Source: Cymodocea nodosa (taxonomy: Eukaryota; Streptophyta; Magnoliopsida; Alismatales; Cymodoceaceae). Taken from it: a stretch of 64,000 bases of DNA. Below are positions 1-11,519 of this stretch, piece after piece; position 1 is the first letter of the stretch, and each line of letters starts with the position of its first letter. The stretch lies in assembly GCA_036874045.1 (NCBI GenBank), contig JAZBRI010000011.1:12406501-12470500 (forward strand), read 5' to 3'. The position numbers were made by a program, and so were the translations under genes. The notes beneath the pieces were generated by a model. The model saw only the letters and a program-made list of their open reading frames with translations, was not told the DNA's origin and did no database searches.

Positions 1-15
1 CTTTGGTGGGGGTGA

Positions 16-321
16 TCCATCGATGGTGCCGTCGGGCTCGTCTTCTTCCTCACTATTACGCTGATCCCTGGCTACTTGAACCAAAACCAAAATTACTACG
101 CTGGTGGTGGTGGTGATGGCGGCGGCGGCGGCAGAGAAGAATTAATTCTTGCTTATCGATCACAAAGTCGTAACGAGGAACAAATTTTAATTTCTTACGT
201 CAACGCTTTTTCTTCCCCTCTTAGATACGTACGAGCAACTCCTTGTAGATCCATTGGCATTTGGTTCTATCAATTTATGATAGCCAGCCTCTTGGTCAGC
301 CGAGAAGTAAACTCCCTGTGA
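16..321 (+). other. Open stretch at window edge, possible 3' exon of an upstream gene
   Basis: A reading frame is open from 16 to the stop at 321. It begins with a hydrophobic run (VGLVFFLTITLIPGYL), continues through a glycine run (GGGGDGGGGG, about 115-140) and ends without a recognisable domain. A stop codon lies just upstream in the same frame at 13-15, and no ATG precedes the hydrophobic part. If real, it would have to be a spliced exon. I do not recognise the product. It could equally be 5' untranslated sequence of the DUF707 gene downstream. Confidence 0.2.
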
Positions 322-3140
322 AATACAACAACAAAAACTAGCTGTCTTCTAAAAAGTAAACCATAATATCGATCATTTTTACAATTTAACAGTAATTGCA
401 GAATATGACATTCTTGTAAGTTTGAAAGAAAAAAAAAATGAAAATGAAAATTTAACTTTTCCTATTTTACAAAACCAAGTTATCATCATAACCGATTCAT
501 AATTTCTATTACTGCCATTATTTTATCTGCATTTGACCTTAAATATATCACTATCATCACGACTAATTATTGTTTATTTGACTAAACATAAATGAAATTT
601 TTTTTCTCTTAGTTATATATACTATATAACTAAGATACAGGGTGTATTTATAATTATTCTATTACAAAATTTTAAGTGTCTAATTACATGTATATGAACT
701 CTCAAATTTTTATTCATTGACGTACACATAAAGCTAAACATTCACAATTAATTAAGAACATCATACCATCATTCTTTTCTTTCTTTTATAGGACGGAACC
801 ATTAGATCGAGTCACGACATGGTCGATCGATCGACGACTGTTCTCACAACTCAAGTTCTTCAGGTTTGAGTCTTCTGCCTGCAACCTGTTCTCTTCCCTT
901 GCACGCACATATGTACCTGTAAATTTTGTTGTACTTCTAATCCATGCTTTTCCACGGTACGAAGGAAAAGTTTTTTTTTGATATTGTCAATGATGCATGT
1001 GATAAGTTTCTATTTTATGGGCTTCTTTTTTCTTCAACTGGTTTAATTCACTCACGATCTCCAAGTTTGGGAATCTTTGTTTAAGTATATAATTAACAAT
1101 CTCAAACTCGAGGGAGGAGAAACCAGTGATGATCGACATGTTGTTTAACTTTCCTTTTAGTAGTTGGCGTAGTGTTTCCGGTACTGTTTTCGATTTATTA
1201 CCTTTTTGCCTTTCCATACGATGATGTTTAATTCACGTACGAAGATGTCTTTCCATGTTTGGGGGTTCTCGATCTTCAAATTTTTCGGCTCTCCATCGGC
1301 CCCAAATTATATTTGTAATCCTTTTCTTCCAAAGTGGTGGGTTGCGGAACTGCATACATAATTTGTAATGTTCTGCATGAGAGTAGAAAAATACACTCGA
1401 GAAGGTTTCTGCTTGTTTCCATGAATTGGAACTTCATAAATTCTAGGTCAACTACGTAGTTACTGTTGTGATTCGCAGGGTTCCCAGAATCAACATCGTG
1501 TCATCTTCTGTTTGAAATTACCAAGGACGCCCCAATCAAATTTTAAGTATATGCGTCTCTCTTATAAATATCTTACAAGAAGATTGGAGAAACACAGAGA
1601 ATTACATAATATGGGTTTTAATTCATGTGCGTTTAAATCCTTGCATTATCTTCTCGATTTTTGTGGCTTTTCCTTCACTTTTGCTCTTTGAATTTTCTTC
1701 CAGATTTTCTTATTCTTTTCTTTACTTTTGCTTGATTTTGCAACATCCTTTTCTCATATTTAGTTTTATTGTTTTTTTTTGAGATTCCTTGACTATGCTT
1801 TATATATTGTCTGCAATAAATTTAATATACATTTATAATTAAATTTCATATCAAAAAAGTTTTCCTACAAGTTAGTTAGAATAAGGTTCTTGATACTTCC
1901 TGAATGAGCGGTTGTCTAATTTCTTTTATAATGGCATTTATGATCACTCACTCTAGCGAAGCATCATTTTGGTCAGGGTTCAATGTGACACTTAAGTGAT
2001 TGTCCCATTCTCCAAAAGAGGTTTCTGATTTTGCTTGACCACATCATGTTTTTTTCTATAGAGGTTTTTTTGCCAACATAATCCGATATGATATACCTGT
2101 ACAACATGAGTAAATTTTTTTAATTAAAATATTATTTATAAAAATATATACCAAAAACATTTAAAAAACTTATCTCTATCGATTTTGGTAGACTGAATTA
2201 AAGAATTTGTATACCAAACTCAAATTTAAAAAATCTATACTAAACACAATATACTATTTTGGGATATAGAATATCATTTATAAATTTGACATACCGATTC
2301 TGTATTTTGATATACTCTAAAATATAACTTAATATAACCCAAATATGAACTGAATTTAGGCCACTTCCTTCCCCGCATGGCAAAGGATGGTAGCGGTGAT
2401 TTGATTGCATCTTGAAACTTTAGGATGTGAACACAGCTAGTTGATCCTTGTTTTGTCTCTACCAGAAACATTGTTATGTTTACCGCACATCAATATGTTT
2501 TCTCTAGGCAGGTGTTTTTTTTTTCCCAATGCAAAATAGCACCGTGAATACATTTTCTAGGTTTATCATGAACTCCAACGGTCCACACCTATAGGGCACA
2601 TTTCATGCTTTTGTATCAAACCAACAATTGAACGAAACATACCATTGAGAAGAATTGGACAGTCTAATATATACCATTCTCTTATAAGTTGCACAATGTC
2701 AACAGGCATCCAACAGAAAGGAAAGTAATTCAGACAAAATTCTGTTCACTTTCTAGTTTTTATGCATATTTGATGGATCAAAAGCATTGTTTACTTCAGT
2801 TATTCAGACAAAATTCACCTCATGTGGCAATAAATATACAAGGACATTGATGTGTTTTGATCTTACCATTCTCGTCTCATTCCTTATTCACAATGCTTTT
2901 GGTTCCGATCGCATCAATGCTATAGAACTCAATTTTTTTTTTCAACAGCTAATTTGGAGAAAACCAACAACTAAGTCACTAGATACGTTGTATTAGAGGA
3001 GCTTTAGAGGTGACGAATTGTGAACAACATGGGAATAATTCATCAGAGGTTATTGAGTCATCATATTTTTCATATATTATTTATTTAAAAATCAATTTAA
3101 GCATGTTTACCTTTTGACCAATGCATGACCTGACTTGCAG
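322..3140. other. AT-rich stretch without a recognised gene (5' region of the DUF707 gene)
   Basis: This is mostly AT-rich DNA. A possible exon at about 791-865 is bounded by an AG acceptor (tttatag) and a GT donor (cttcag/gtttga). Its phase would fit the exon beginning at 3141, but its translation (starting TEPLDRVTTW) is not one I recognise. A minus-strand frame at 987-1217 (76 codons) is open and unassigned. Nothing else can be supported. Confidence 0.35.
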
Positions 3141-6100
3141 TGCACGTCTTACTATAGCAATGATTATTGGAACATTTTGTGGCTTCTTGATGGGCATATC
3201 TTTTAAAAAACATGGGACAATAGACGTGGTACGAAGATGTGGCCATTCTTGACTCTCGCTCGGTTTTCTAATCCATGCATATGCTATTTGGTACGGTACT
3301 CAAAGTTGTGCTCATTTGCAGTTTGAAACAGTATCACAGGCATCACTGAACAGTTCATCTCAGGAGTTGAAAAATTCTTCAAAGGTATGGCTGACATTTT
3401 TATGAGATTAGGCCTCAAGCATTTTTTGACAATTTTCACATATGAGACAATGTAAATAATGTTACAGTTCTATTTCTTCCCAAGAGTTGAAAAATTCTTC
3501 AAAGGTATGGCTGACATTTTTATGTGATTAGGCCTCAAGCATTTTTTGACAATTTTCACATATGAGACAATGTAATTAATGTTACAGTTCTATTTCTTCC
3601 CAAAGCATGACAACACGTCCTTGTGAATTTCTAACTTTTTCATGCAAGTTTTGTAGGGCATGAAATTTATTATCACATATAGTTTTTCCACAATTTTTGG
3701 CAATACAAAACCTAATGAAATTAGGTGTGAACATAGGTATAAGCTACTGTTATAAAAACACCCCCTTAGCATCCAATTAACCCTAATGCTTACCTCTTGT
3801 GTTAAGCTCCAAATATCAAACAATTGCCTCTAATAAGAGGCTCTTCTAATCAATTTTTCTCCAGTAAAACTGATCCTCCTTACAAGCTCACTAGAGACAT
3901 TCTCTTCGGGCCAATAAGCTTGCTGGAAAACAAGCTTCAAGAGAGAAGAGACTAGAAAAACAACCAATAGCATACACCTTATAAATCCAAAACATCATCC
4001 TCACATAATCACTCTATATCAGAAATAAGGAGTGCATTTCTCCCATCAAAACTGGATCTACACAATCCGACCAAGAATCTAGGAGAGAGCTTGGACTCCG
4101 ACCACCTCAACTTAGATCCGTCCAAACCAAGGGTTCTCCCCATCCGATCTTACTAAGAACCGTTAAGCATGGAGAAAGGAAGTAGATCCAAGTGGTTAGA
4201 AGTGTGATAACCTCTTGGATGGTTGTACACGATGCTACTGCAGCGTGTTTGTGGCTATAGGGAAGACGTTGGGGCCATTTTAACCCCCTTCTAGTCGGAG
4301 ATGAGGGAGAGGGGGTGAGGGACAGATTCAGAGAGAGGGAGGAAGAAGACTCACCGAGAGACGAACCCCGCCGTCATTTCGCCGTCCGCTACCGTCGTCG
4401 AGGTCGGCTTCTTTGGCTGGGAGAGAAACGGGGTAGGAGGAGACCGCGAGATACGAAGAGCAAGAAGTTTCCGTTCTCTCTCCCTCCCTTAAATAAGATT
4501 ATTCCCACACCCAATTAATAAAAGATCAGTTTATAATTTATATGTAATCATAATCACAGGTTGTCACATCAAATTATTCCAATGTGAAAATGTTATTTCG
4601 GGGGGGTTTGTGCACTCGGAATCTGACGGAATTGAAAATTTTTTCCGTCAGATTCTGAGTTAGTGGTGTTTGTGCATTTTGGAATTCAAATTCCTTGGGA
4701 ATTTGAATTCCAAACATTAACAAAAGTTGGGAAAATGAATTCCGACCTAAAAAGGTAGGAATTCATTTTCCGACATTCGGCCCCGTCGCATCCCGCTCGT
4801 CGTCCTCGCCCGCACGGTCGTCGTCTCGCTCGTCGCCCTCGCCTGCGTGCTCGTCGTCTGGCTCGTCGCCCTCGCCTGCGTGCTCGTCGACTCGCTCGTC
4901 GCCCTCGCCCGCGCGCTCGTCGTCTCGCTCGTCACCCTGGCCTGCGTGTGTCGTGTCACTCGTCGCCCTCGCCTGCGTGCTCGTCGTCCTCGCCCATCGC
5001 CCTCGCCTGCGCACTCGTCGTCTCGCTCGTTGCCCTCGCCTGCGTGTGTCGTCTCGCTCGTCGCCCTCGCCTGCACGCTCGTCGGTTAATTTCGCATAAT
5101 TTACAAGGTTTCGGTTAATTTCGCATAATTTACAAGGTTAAGGGGCCAACCACTGTAAGAAGCCACGCCAATATTGCATGATAGATCCCCAGGTCGGTCC
5201 CTTTTTCATTCTTTCTCAGTACGAAATCTCTCGCTCACTGGTACAATTATGCTCCTTTTTCGCTTGCGGTGACTAGACTGGTCTCAAATTCCAATCCATA
5301 TTCCTCACCTTCCAATACCGCGCGAAACGAAGATTTCCTCCTCCGGTGGTCTCTTCGTCCCGGTGGACTCTGCTGCTGATTCTGTGAAGTGGTTCGTCAC
5401 CGTTGACGTTGGAAGGGAGGAAATCTTTCTGACTTCAAAGGTGGACTGCTTGCTTTCTCAGTTCCTGGTACTGAATTCTAATTGATTATGTCTCTCTCTG
5501 TTTTTCCCGTAAATTTGGCTTTTCTGTTTTTGATGGGTTGGATTAGTCCGAGGATGTTAAAATTCGGGCTCTCCTAGAACTTGTTGTTGTTTTTTCTCTT
5601 GAAATTTATGTTTTCCCAGCTGCGCAAATTTAGGCTTGTTTCTGGCTTTCTGCCATGTGCGATGTAGCTTTTGATTTCTTATTGAATTTACATGTAATGA
5701 AGCTGATCAGGCAATGTTCATCGGATAGGAATTGTCGGGTGTCTTGTGTTGATTTTACTCCTCTGTTGGAAATTTCGCATAATTTACAAGGTTTCGGTTA
5801 ATTTTAGTTTTGTTGTTTTAAATATGTAATATAACGGGAAAGTTATCAATTTCTGTTATGTTCTGATTTATTTTATATAATGATATATTTAATTAATTGA
5901 TAAATGATATATAAACATTTATTTTAATAATATATTCATTTATTAATGTCAACAATTCATTAATAAATTAATTACATTTTCACTAATTATTTTAAGTCAA
6001 TACTTAATTTTATTAAAAATCAATTTTATTCAATTCCCTCCAATTCTGTCACGTGCACAAACACCTGGAATTCAATTTCCGTCAAATTCCTGAACATGCA

Positions 6101-9100
6101 CAAACACCTAGATTTTGAATTCTTTCCGTCAAATTCTGCAGAATTCAAATTCCGTTAGAATTCAAATTCTGCGGAATTCAAATTCCGAGTGCACAAACCC
6201 CCCCTTCAAGTATATTGATAGAATTTGGTGTCTACGAAGATCGATGAAATTTTTTTTATTATATTATTAACATAGATTTAAATTTTTTAGTTTGTAGTTA
6301 ATTTTTTTATCTAACTAAAAATTTACGAAGAGCAATAATTATGACAAAAAAATAAAGGTCAAAAGAGTTATGGATCATCAATAAAGGTGAAGTCAGAGAA
6401 GAAGAGAGATGACTGAATGGGAGAGATGAGAAAAAAGAAAGAAAGATAGAGATATTAAAGAGTTATATGAAATTTCATTCACTAACAGAAGATATGATAC
6501 ACACATAGAGGCTATATAATGATAATATATACATGGTGAAAAATTGAGGATTAAACGTATGGAAAATCCTAACTTAACCTACTCTTATGATTTATACGAG
6601 AATTTGTTTATTTATTATGCACTAACATTCTTCATATCTAAGATGGATGTGACTTAAAATACTCAAATATAACAATTAATATAAAATAATCATAAAAGTG
6701 ATGAAGAAAAGTGAAAATAAGAAATTATTTGTACACACTGAATTGAAATTTTATGAAATTAGAATTTTATAGAATTTGATAAAAATAGAATTTAAAATAC
6801 AAGTGTTTGTATACATTTAAGAATTTGATGAAAATTAAAATTTAAATATTTATGTATAATATAGAATTAGATAAAATTATAATTTTATATTTATGTATAA
6901 TAATTATTTTTAATTCATTGATTAAGTGATTATTTAATTAAAAAATAAAATTAATTAGTAAATTTATTACATTAATCTATTAATGTATTATATAATTATA
7001 TTATTAATGTTTATATGTCATTTATCAATAATTGAAGGATATGTAAGAATTTTTCAAGATAGAATTCAATTTTACACCTTGAGAATTCACATTTTCATGT
7101 TTACATTGTAATCCAAAATTTCATTTCTTTTCAAAATTAAAATTTTAAGTGCATAAACACCTTTTATTCCTTAATTAGTTGAAATTCAAATTCATTTCCA
7201 TCTAATTTTGAATACACAAACTCCACCTAGGATAAAAGTTGATTGGAAAAATAACCATAGAAGAGTAGGATTATGATGACATAAGATAGAAAAAAGTTGA
7301 CGCACAGAGGAATTAAGTAATCTTGGCAACAGTGGTAAAGATGTTGGAGAGGCATGATGACAATAGTAGTAGTTGGAGATGTTGTCATGTTAGTAACAAT
7401 AGGTTATTCCTCGGTAGTGAGTAATAGTACAATGGTGACGGCAACTAAAGTCTTAGAAAACTTGAGTTTTATACACATGTGAAGATAAGAAATGGTACAA
7501 GAGTTGATTGATTTCATTTGATAAGAAGAGACCTCTATATATCAGTGGTTGCACAATGACAACAAGCACATGGCAAACCATGTGGAATTAAATTCACGAG
7601 AAATCCTAACTTAGACCAATGTCATTCTTGGACAACAACAATGGAGTGCCGAAAATTTAGACTGATAGCTTTTAGTCCATTGTGGGTTTTTAACATGTAT
7701 CATGACATTTTGTTGATATGTGCCAAATTTTAATTCCTTGCTATTACATGGTTGTCTAATGACTTGCATAGCATCCATATAACGTAATGGTAATCCCAAC
7801 AAATTTAAGTATACCAAATAGTTTTATGATATTGAAAATTATATGAAACTGTAGCCGTATTTTACATTGAAAAGTAAAAAAGAATGAATTACTTGCTTGC
7901 TTGCTCATGCGTATCAAAGGCAATAATGGTAAGTGCTGATGTCCATGGCATCAGGTTGTTAAAATTTTTGAATCGTTCAATCATTCATGTGTTACTTATA
8001 GTTGTGGGTATTTATACTTTATCTTCTGTTGTAGATATATGCTCCAACAAATCCTAAAGGCGCAGAAAAACTGCCACCTGGAATTGTTGATTCAAAAGCA
8101 GATTTCTATCTCCGTAGATTATGGGGAAAACCAAGTGAGGTATGCATGTTGCCTGAAATTTGACATGATCTGTGTTTGCTATCAAAATATTTTATAATTA
8201 CCTTGAAAGGAATGAAATACAATTTATCACTTAATTCTAATTTTCATTATTCTAGGGTGTGGACATTGTTTCCTTACTGTCCTAGACGATCTTTTATTTA
8301 TGGCTTGTAATCAATAGAATTGAACATGTCGCTAATAGATTTACAAAGAAACATGGAGTAATAGTTGACTTTATCATTAAAAAAAATAAAATGAGAGTGT
8401 GCAAGCTTGGGGCTCATTGCCAGCATAGGGTCTGTTTCTTCCCACACACCCTTGAGCAGCTCTAAGAGGAAACACAGGCGGAGTGGTTTTGCAAATCTCT
8501 AATGAGCCGTGACAGCATAGGTTCTGGCGGAAGGAGGGAAGGTGAAATCTCCACAAAAATCTCTGAACTAATTGTTTCTTTGCCTCTCTGATATGTGCAA
8601 GTCACCGTAACACATATATTCCTTTTATGAATATTTTACACCTTCATTCTAAATTTTTATGCTAAAAGATTTTAATTGTAAGTTTGGTCTTCAACAGAGT
8701 TTAATGCTAACATTCTAGTTATGTACCTAAAATACTTTCAGTACTTCAAATTTTATAACGAAGAAACAAGTGATCTTGCATCTAATTTTAGTTCTTGTGG
8801 ATTTGAAGGATCTACAATTGAAGCAGAAGTACCTTGTCACATTTACAGTTGGAGTGGGCCAGAAACAGAATATAGATGCAGCTGTGAAAAAGGTGCGAAA
8901 ACAGTTTCAGAACTTTAGAAATAAGCTGTTGTTTGAGGAAGCTTCAGCAGAGAACTGTAACTAGAATTGCAAAGTTTTTTCATATCCAACCAGTATGGAA
9001 TGATGTTCATTATGAAATGTCTAATCAGTGTGGGGTGACTTTACAGTTCTCTGGTAATTTCACCATATTGTTGTTCCATTATGATGGCCAAACAAGTGAA

Positions 9101-11006
9101 TGGGATGAGTTTGAATGGTCAAAGCAGGCAATCCATGTGAGTGTAAGGAAACAAGCTAAATGGTGAGAATTTAATAACCTGCATCTGCCTACCATAATTT
9201 AATACCGATATCAAGAAACTCTAATTGCGCTTTGAATGAAGGTGGTACGCGAAACGGTTCTTGCACCCTGACATTGTAGCAGCTTATGATTACATATTTA
9301 TCTGGGATGAAGACCTTGGACTTGAAAATTTCGACGCAGAAGAGTATGCCTTGGTTTTGTTCAAACTGCCCCTGTAGAACCATCTGCAAGATTTTATATC
9401 AAGTATGATTTGCAGGTATCTCAAGATGGTGAAAAAACATGGGCTCGAAATTTCACAACCTGGTTTAGAGGCAAAGGGAAAAGTTACTTGGAAATTGACA
9501 GAGAGAAAGCCAGAAGGAGAGGTTCATAAGTGAGTATTTTACTTAATCTTTAAATCTTTTATTGATAATTAGGAAATGAATGAATGTTTCCAAACAGAGA
9601 AACAAATGAAGACAACCTTTTCGGGTGTTCTAATCCACACTTGCCACCATGCGCAGGGTATGGGCTAGTAGTCATTCCAGTTTTTTGAAATCTGTCTTTC
9701 AAAAAGGTCTGGTCGTTATTGTAACTAGTTTTTAAAATAACAGTTTTGTTGAGATTATGGCCCCTGTGTTCTCTCGGAAAGCATGGCGATGTATGTGGTA
9801 TATGATTCAGGTGATTCAGGCCACTTGTTCTTGGTATTTTCAATTACCATCTTCAATAGGCATGGTTGACATAAATGATCTATGCAGAATGACTTGGTTC
9901 ATGGATGGGGTCTTGATTTTGCTTTTGGAAGATGCGTTGAGGTAATTATAGTTTTTTTTTTGCATTGCCATGTTTGCTAAACTGGACTTGCTCTTCTCTT
10001 TTTTCACCCAAACAAAAATAATCTTCTTAACAAAATTAGACTGAACTGTCATGATAATTTTCTGAAAGAAAAAGCCAGGTCAAGTTTTTTATTATCCATT
10101 TGTACAAGTAGTGATATGATCCATTCTCGTTGGTCTATTTGCACTACAACATAGAAAATGAATATATAGATTTGCTGACTCGATCTAATTGTATTTGGAT
10201 AGCCGGCCCATGAAAAAATTGGAGTTGTAGATTCTCAGTGGGTTATTCATGAGTCGTTGCCCACACTTGGAGACCAGGTCAAGTACTATATCTTAGCGGT
10301 GGTACATTTGGTTAAACTTGAACTCTCTGCATTGAGCTCATATCACATTTTGCTTATTTAATTACAGGGCAAGGCTGTGGATGGAAAGAACCCATGGCAA
10401 GGGGTATGTAATCCATAACAACCGTTAGCATCATTCTTCACGAGATGGTAGAGGCTTGGTGAATAAGCTCCTGTGATGAAAAAACAATGCGTCTAGTAAT
10501 TACTCAACTGATTAAATCCTTCTTTGCTCGTAAAATACATCTGAACTGTAGTAAGAAAATATGTTCGTTTCTTATGTTCCGATACGAATGATTTGCTAAT
10601 AATAGACGGAGGAGAATGATATCTGCATTCTGTGATGAGTAGTCTCGTAGAAGTGAAACTAGGGGAATATTTGATCATTAAAAGTTTTGATGAATGGTAA
10701 TGTTTTGGCGAGTAGTGTCATTCCAATTCAACAAATATTTTGAAACCGTGTGTTTATTGTAAACGTACCGGTATCTTGAGATTTTTCCTACCTATTTCTG
10801 TGTCTATTTGGATGTTGCAGTTCTCCATTTTTCTGTTCGATTATCATGGTTTCTAATTTCTTTATATGAATGCTTTATTTATGGTGTAGGTGAGGCAACG
10901 ATGTAAGGATGAGTGGGAAATATTCCGAGGACGGATGAGAACGGCAGAGACAAAATATTACAAGGACAAGGGGTTGACCCCACCGAACGCTGCATACGGT
11001 CGTTAG
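3141..11006 (+). CDS. DUF707 family protein (lysine ketoglutarate reductase trans-splicing-related type), 5' end unresolved
   Basis: I place thirteen exons: 3141-3228, 3322-3384, 8035-8139, 8809-8892, 9047-9162, 9242-9343, 9416-9529, 9598-9657, 9744-9810, 9888-9941, 10203-10277, 10368-10403 and 10890-11006 (stop TAG). All have GT-AG borders, and the phases join into 359 codons without a stop. The first exon encodes a signal-anchor-like helix (RLTIAMIIGTFCGFLMGISF). The rest carries family hallmarks: IYAPTNPKGAEKLPPGIV, DFYLRRLWGKPSEDL, KYLVTFTVGVGQ, ILLFHYDGQTSEWDEFEWS, WWYAKRFLHPDIV, YDYIFIWDEDLGLE, PHLPPCAGFVEIMAPVFS and NDLVHGWGLDF. Family members are single-pass proteins of about 390-400 residues, probably of the secretory pathway, with no established reaction. 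The 'trans-splicing' name is historical. The initiator exon is missing from my model, probably about 30 residues. Intron 2 is 4.65 kb and holds two transposons. Confidence 0.88.
3361..3600 (+). repeat. Near-perfect 120-bp tandem duplication over a splice donor
   Basis: Positions 3361-3480 and 3481-3600 are adjacent direct copies, with only about three differences (at 3363/3483, 3405/3525 and 3456/3576). The unit contains the last 24 bp of DUF707 exon 3322-3384, its GT donor and about 96 bp of intron. The second copy therefore carries a second identical donor (AAAG/gtatgg at about 3504). Reading through the first donor meets an in-frame TGA soon after, so the downstream donor would not give a useful protein. 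Confidence 0.93.
4140..4580. other. Intronic sequence, purine-rich, no gene recognised
   Basis: This is part of DUF707 intron 2. A GA-rich stretch at about 4295-4350 produces a short arginine-rich open frame that looks like composition rather than coding. Around 4145-4245 there is weak resemblance to the 3' half of 5S rRNA (a GTTAAGC-type core, then a TGATAACCTCTTGGATGG-like segment). It is too poor to call. Confidence 0.3.
4785..5090. repeat. 33-bp GC-rich minisatellite inside the TIR element
   Basis: About nine copies of a 33-bp unit (core CTCGTCGCCCTCGCCTGCGTG) are arranged head to tail with small indels. Because the unit length is a multiple of three, long open frames appear on both strands, encoding low-complexity Asp/Glu/Arg or Val/Leu/Ala repeats. 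These should not be read as genes. The GC content contrasts sharply with the AT-rich intron around it. Confidence 0.85.
5085..5800. repeat. Short direct repeat flanking the captured block
   Basis: The segment TTTCGCATAATTTACAAGGTT occurs at about 5090-5110, again immediately after at about 5117-5137, and a third time at about 5772-5792, on the far side of the captured leader/intron block. The arrangement looks like junction duplications left when the block was acquired, or by slippage during repair. Confidence 0.6.
6386..6620 (-). mobile_element. Copia-type LTR remnant
   Basis: This is degenerate sequence with the pattern 'gaaatttcattcactaac...gaggctatataat...aaatcctaacttaac'. A similar pattern recurs at about 7450-7620, 55965-56110 and 56818-56915. 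The copy at 56.8 kb adjoins a sequence like the reverse complement of the usual copia primer-binding site, so I interpret the group as LTR remnants of one copia family. Edges and orientation are approximate. Confidence 0.3.
6729..7227. mobile_element. MITE copy A, related to the right arm of the 4.6-6.2 kb element
   Basis: This AT-rich element of about 500 bp begins TTTGTACACACTGAATTG and ends AATTTTGAATACACAAACTCC, giving imperfect terminal inverted repeats. Its interior (attacattaatctattaatg, tatcaataattgaaggata, gaattcaattttacacct) matches the element at about 30.32-30.84 kb almost throughout. It also resembles the right arm of the larger element at 4600-6204. No coding capacity. Confidence 0.65.
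7450..7620 (-). mobile_element. Copia-type LTR remnant
   Basis: The stretch 'gtgaagataagaaatggtacaag...ttgattgatttcattt...gacctctatatatc...aaatcctaacttagacc' matches the remnant at 56.8 kb (gtgaagataagaaatgatagaagc...ttgattgattcatt) closely enough to be the same LTR family. It is short and lacks an internal domain. Confidence 0.35.
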
Positions 11007-11030
11007 AATGATATTGTACTTCAATCAATC

Positions 11031-11240
11031 ATGGCCTCAGTCGATGAAGTTCGGCACTCTTGTAGAGAACCCAACGGTGTTGCCGTCGCGTTGGCGAAGG
11101 AGGGACTTCAGAGACGATACCTTCATATGCTTCAGGACGCTCTGGATTTACCAAAAGAGGGGGATAACGTGAGTTTTGGTTTGGTTGATAAGTTTATTAA
11201 TATGATACCTTCCAAATGGTACTGCAAATGTGTACTATGA
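11031..11240 (+). other. Short open frame just after the DUF707 stop, probably 3' untranslated sequence
   Basis: An ATG 24 bp downstream of the DUF707 stop opens a frame (MASVDEVRHSCREPNGVAVA...) that stays open to 11240. A good splice donor (AAC/gtgagt) lies at about 11169. I recognise no family. It may be an alternative downstream exon or simply GC-richer 3' UTR. The hAT terminal sequence begins about 40 bp after it. Confidence 0.25.
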
Positions 11241-11519
11241 TATCGAAAAGTAGGAAGTCTCGAAACTGCGTCTGCAAGTAGAGGTGTCAATGGACCGCCT
11301 GTCCCAAAGTCCGTGCGGGCTACGGATTGAGTCACGTTGAAATTTTTTTTAATTTTTTGATAATTCAGTCTTGCCTAAAATTATTTCCAAGGTATTCTAA
11401 ATTGACTCGAAATATTTTCAGGATAATCTGATTAATTTTATTTTTTCTTTAGTCTAACTAATTGAAGTTTTTTTTTTTTTTTTTTACCTTTGGTCAAATT
11501 GAATTTTAGACATCTTCTT

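Larger units (their letters stand above)
4600..6204. mobile_element. Non-autonomous TIR DNA transposon carrying captured sequence (Pack-type)
   Basis: The left end is seven G followed by TTTGTGCACTCGGAAT. The right end is its reverse complement, ATTCCGAGTGCACAAA followed by seven C. The trinucleotide TTC lies directly outside both ends, as a 3-bp target duplication would. Subterminal arms repeat GGAATTCAAATTCC-type motifs in both orientations. The interior holds a 33-bp GC-rich minisatellite, a non-repetitive block at about 5160-5765 that looks like a captured gene 5' leader plus intron, and an AT-rich right arm. No transposase is present. A 3-bp target duplication is compatible with PIF/Harbinger- or CACTA-like mobilisation, but the family is not settled. 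Confidence 0.72.

Noticed and set aside
4145..4250. Possible 5S rRNA-derived SINE
   Set aside because: Only a few short segments resemble 5S rRNA. The box spacing and the rest do not align well enough by eye.
4747..5089. Open frames on both strands encoding Asp/Glu/Arg-rich or Val/Leu/Ala-rich repeats
   Set aside because: They are a by-product of a 33-bp minisatellite (unit length divisible by three). No conserved domain, and the opposing strands are equally open.
8387..8560. Possible SINE in a DUF707 intron (GC-richer patch with GGGTCTG)
   Set aside because: No A-box/B-box pair or tail could be identified.
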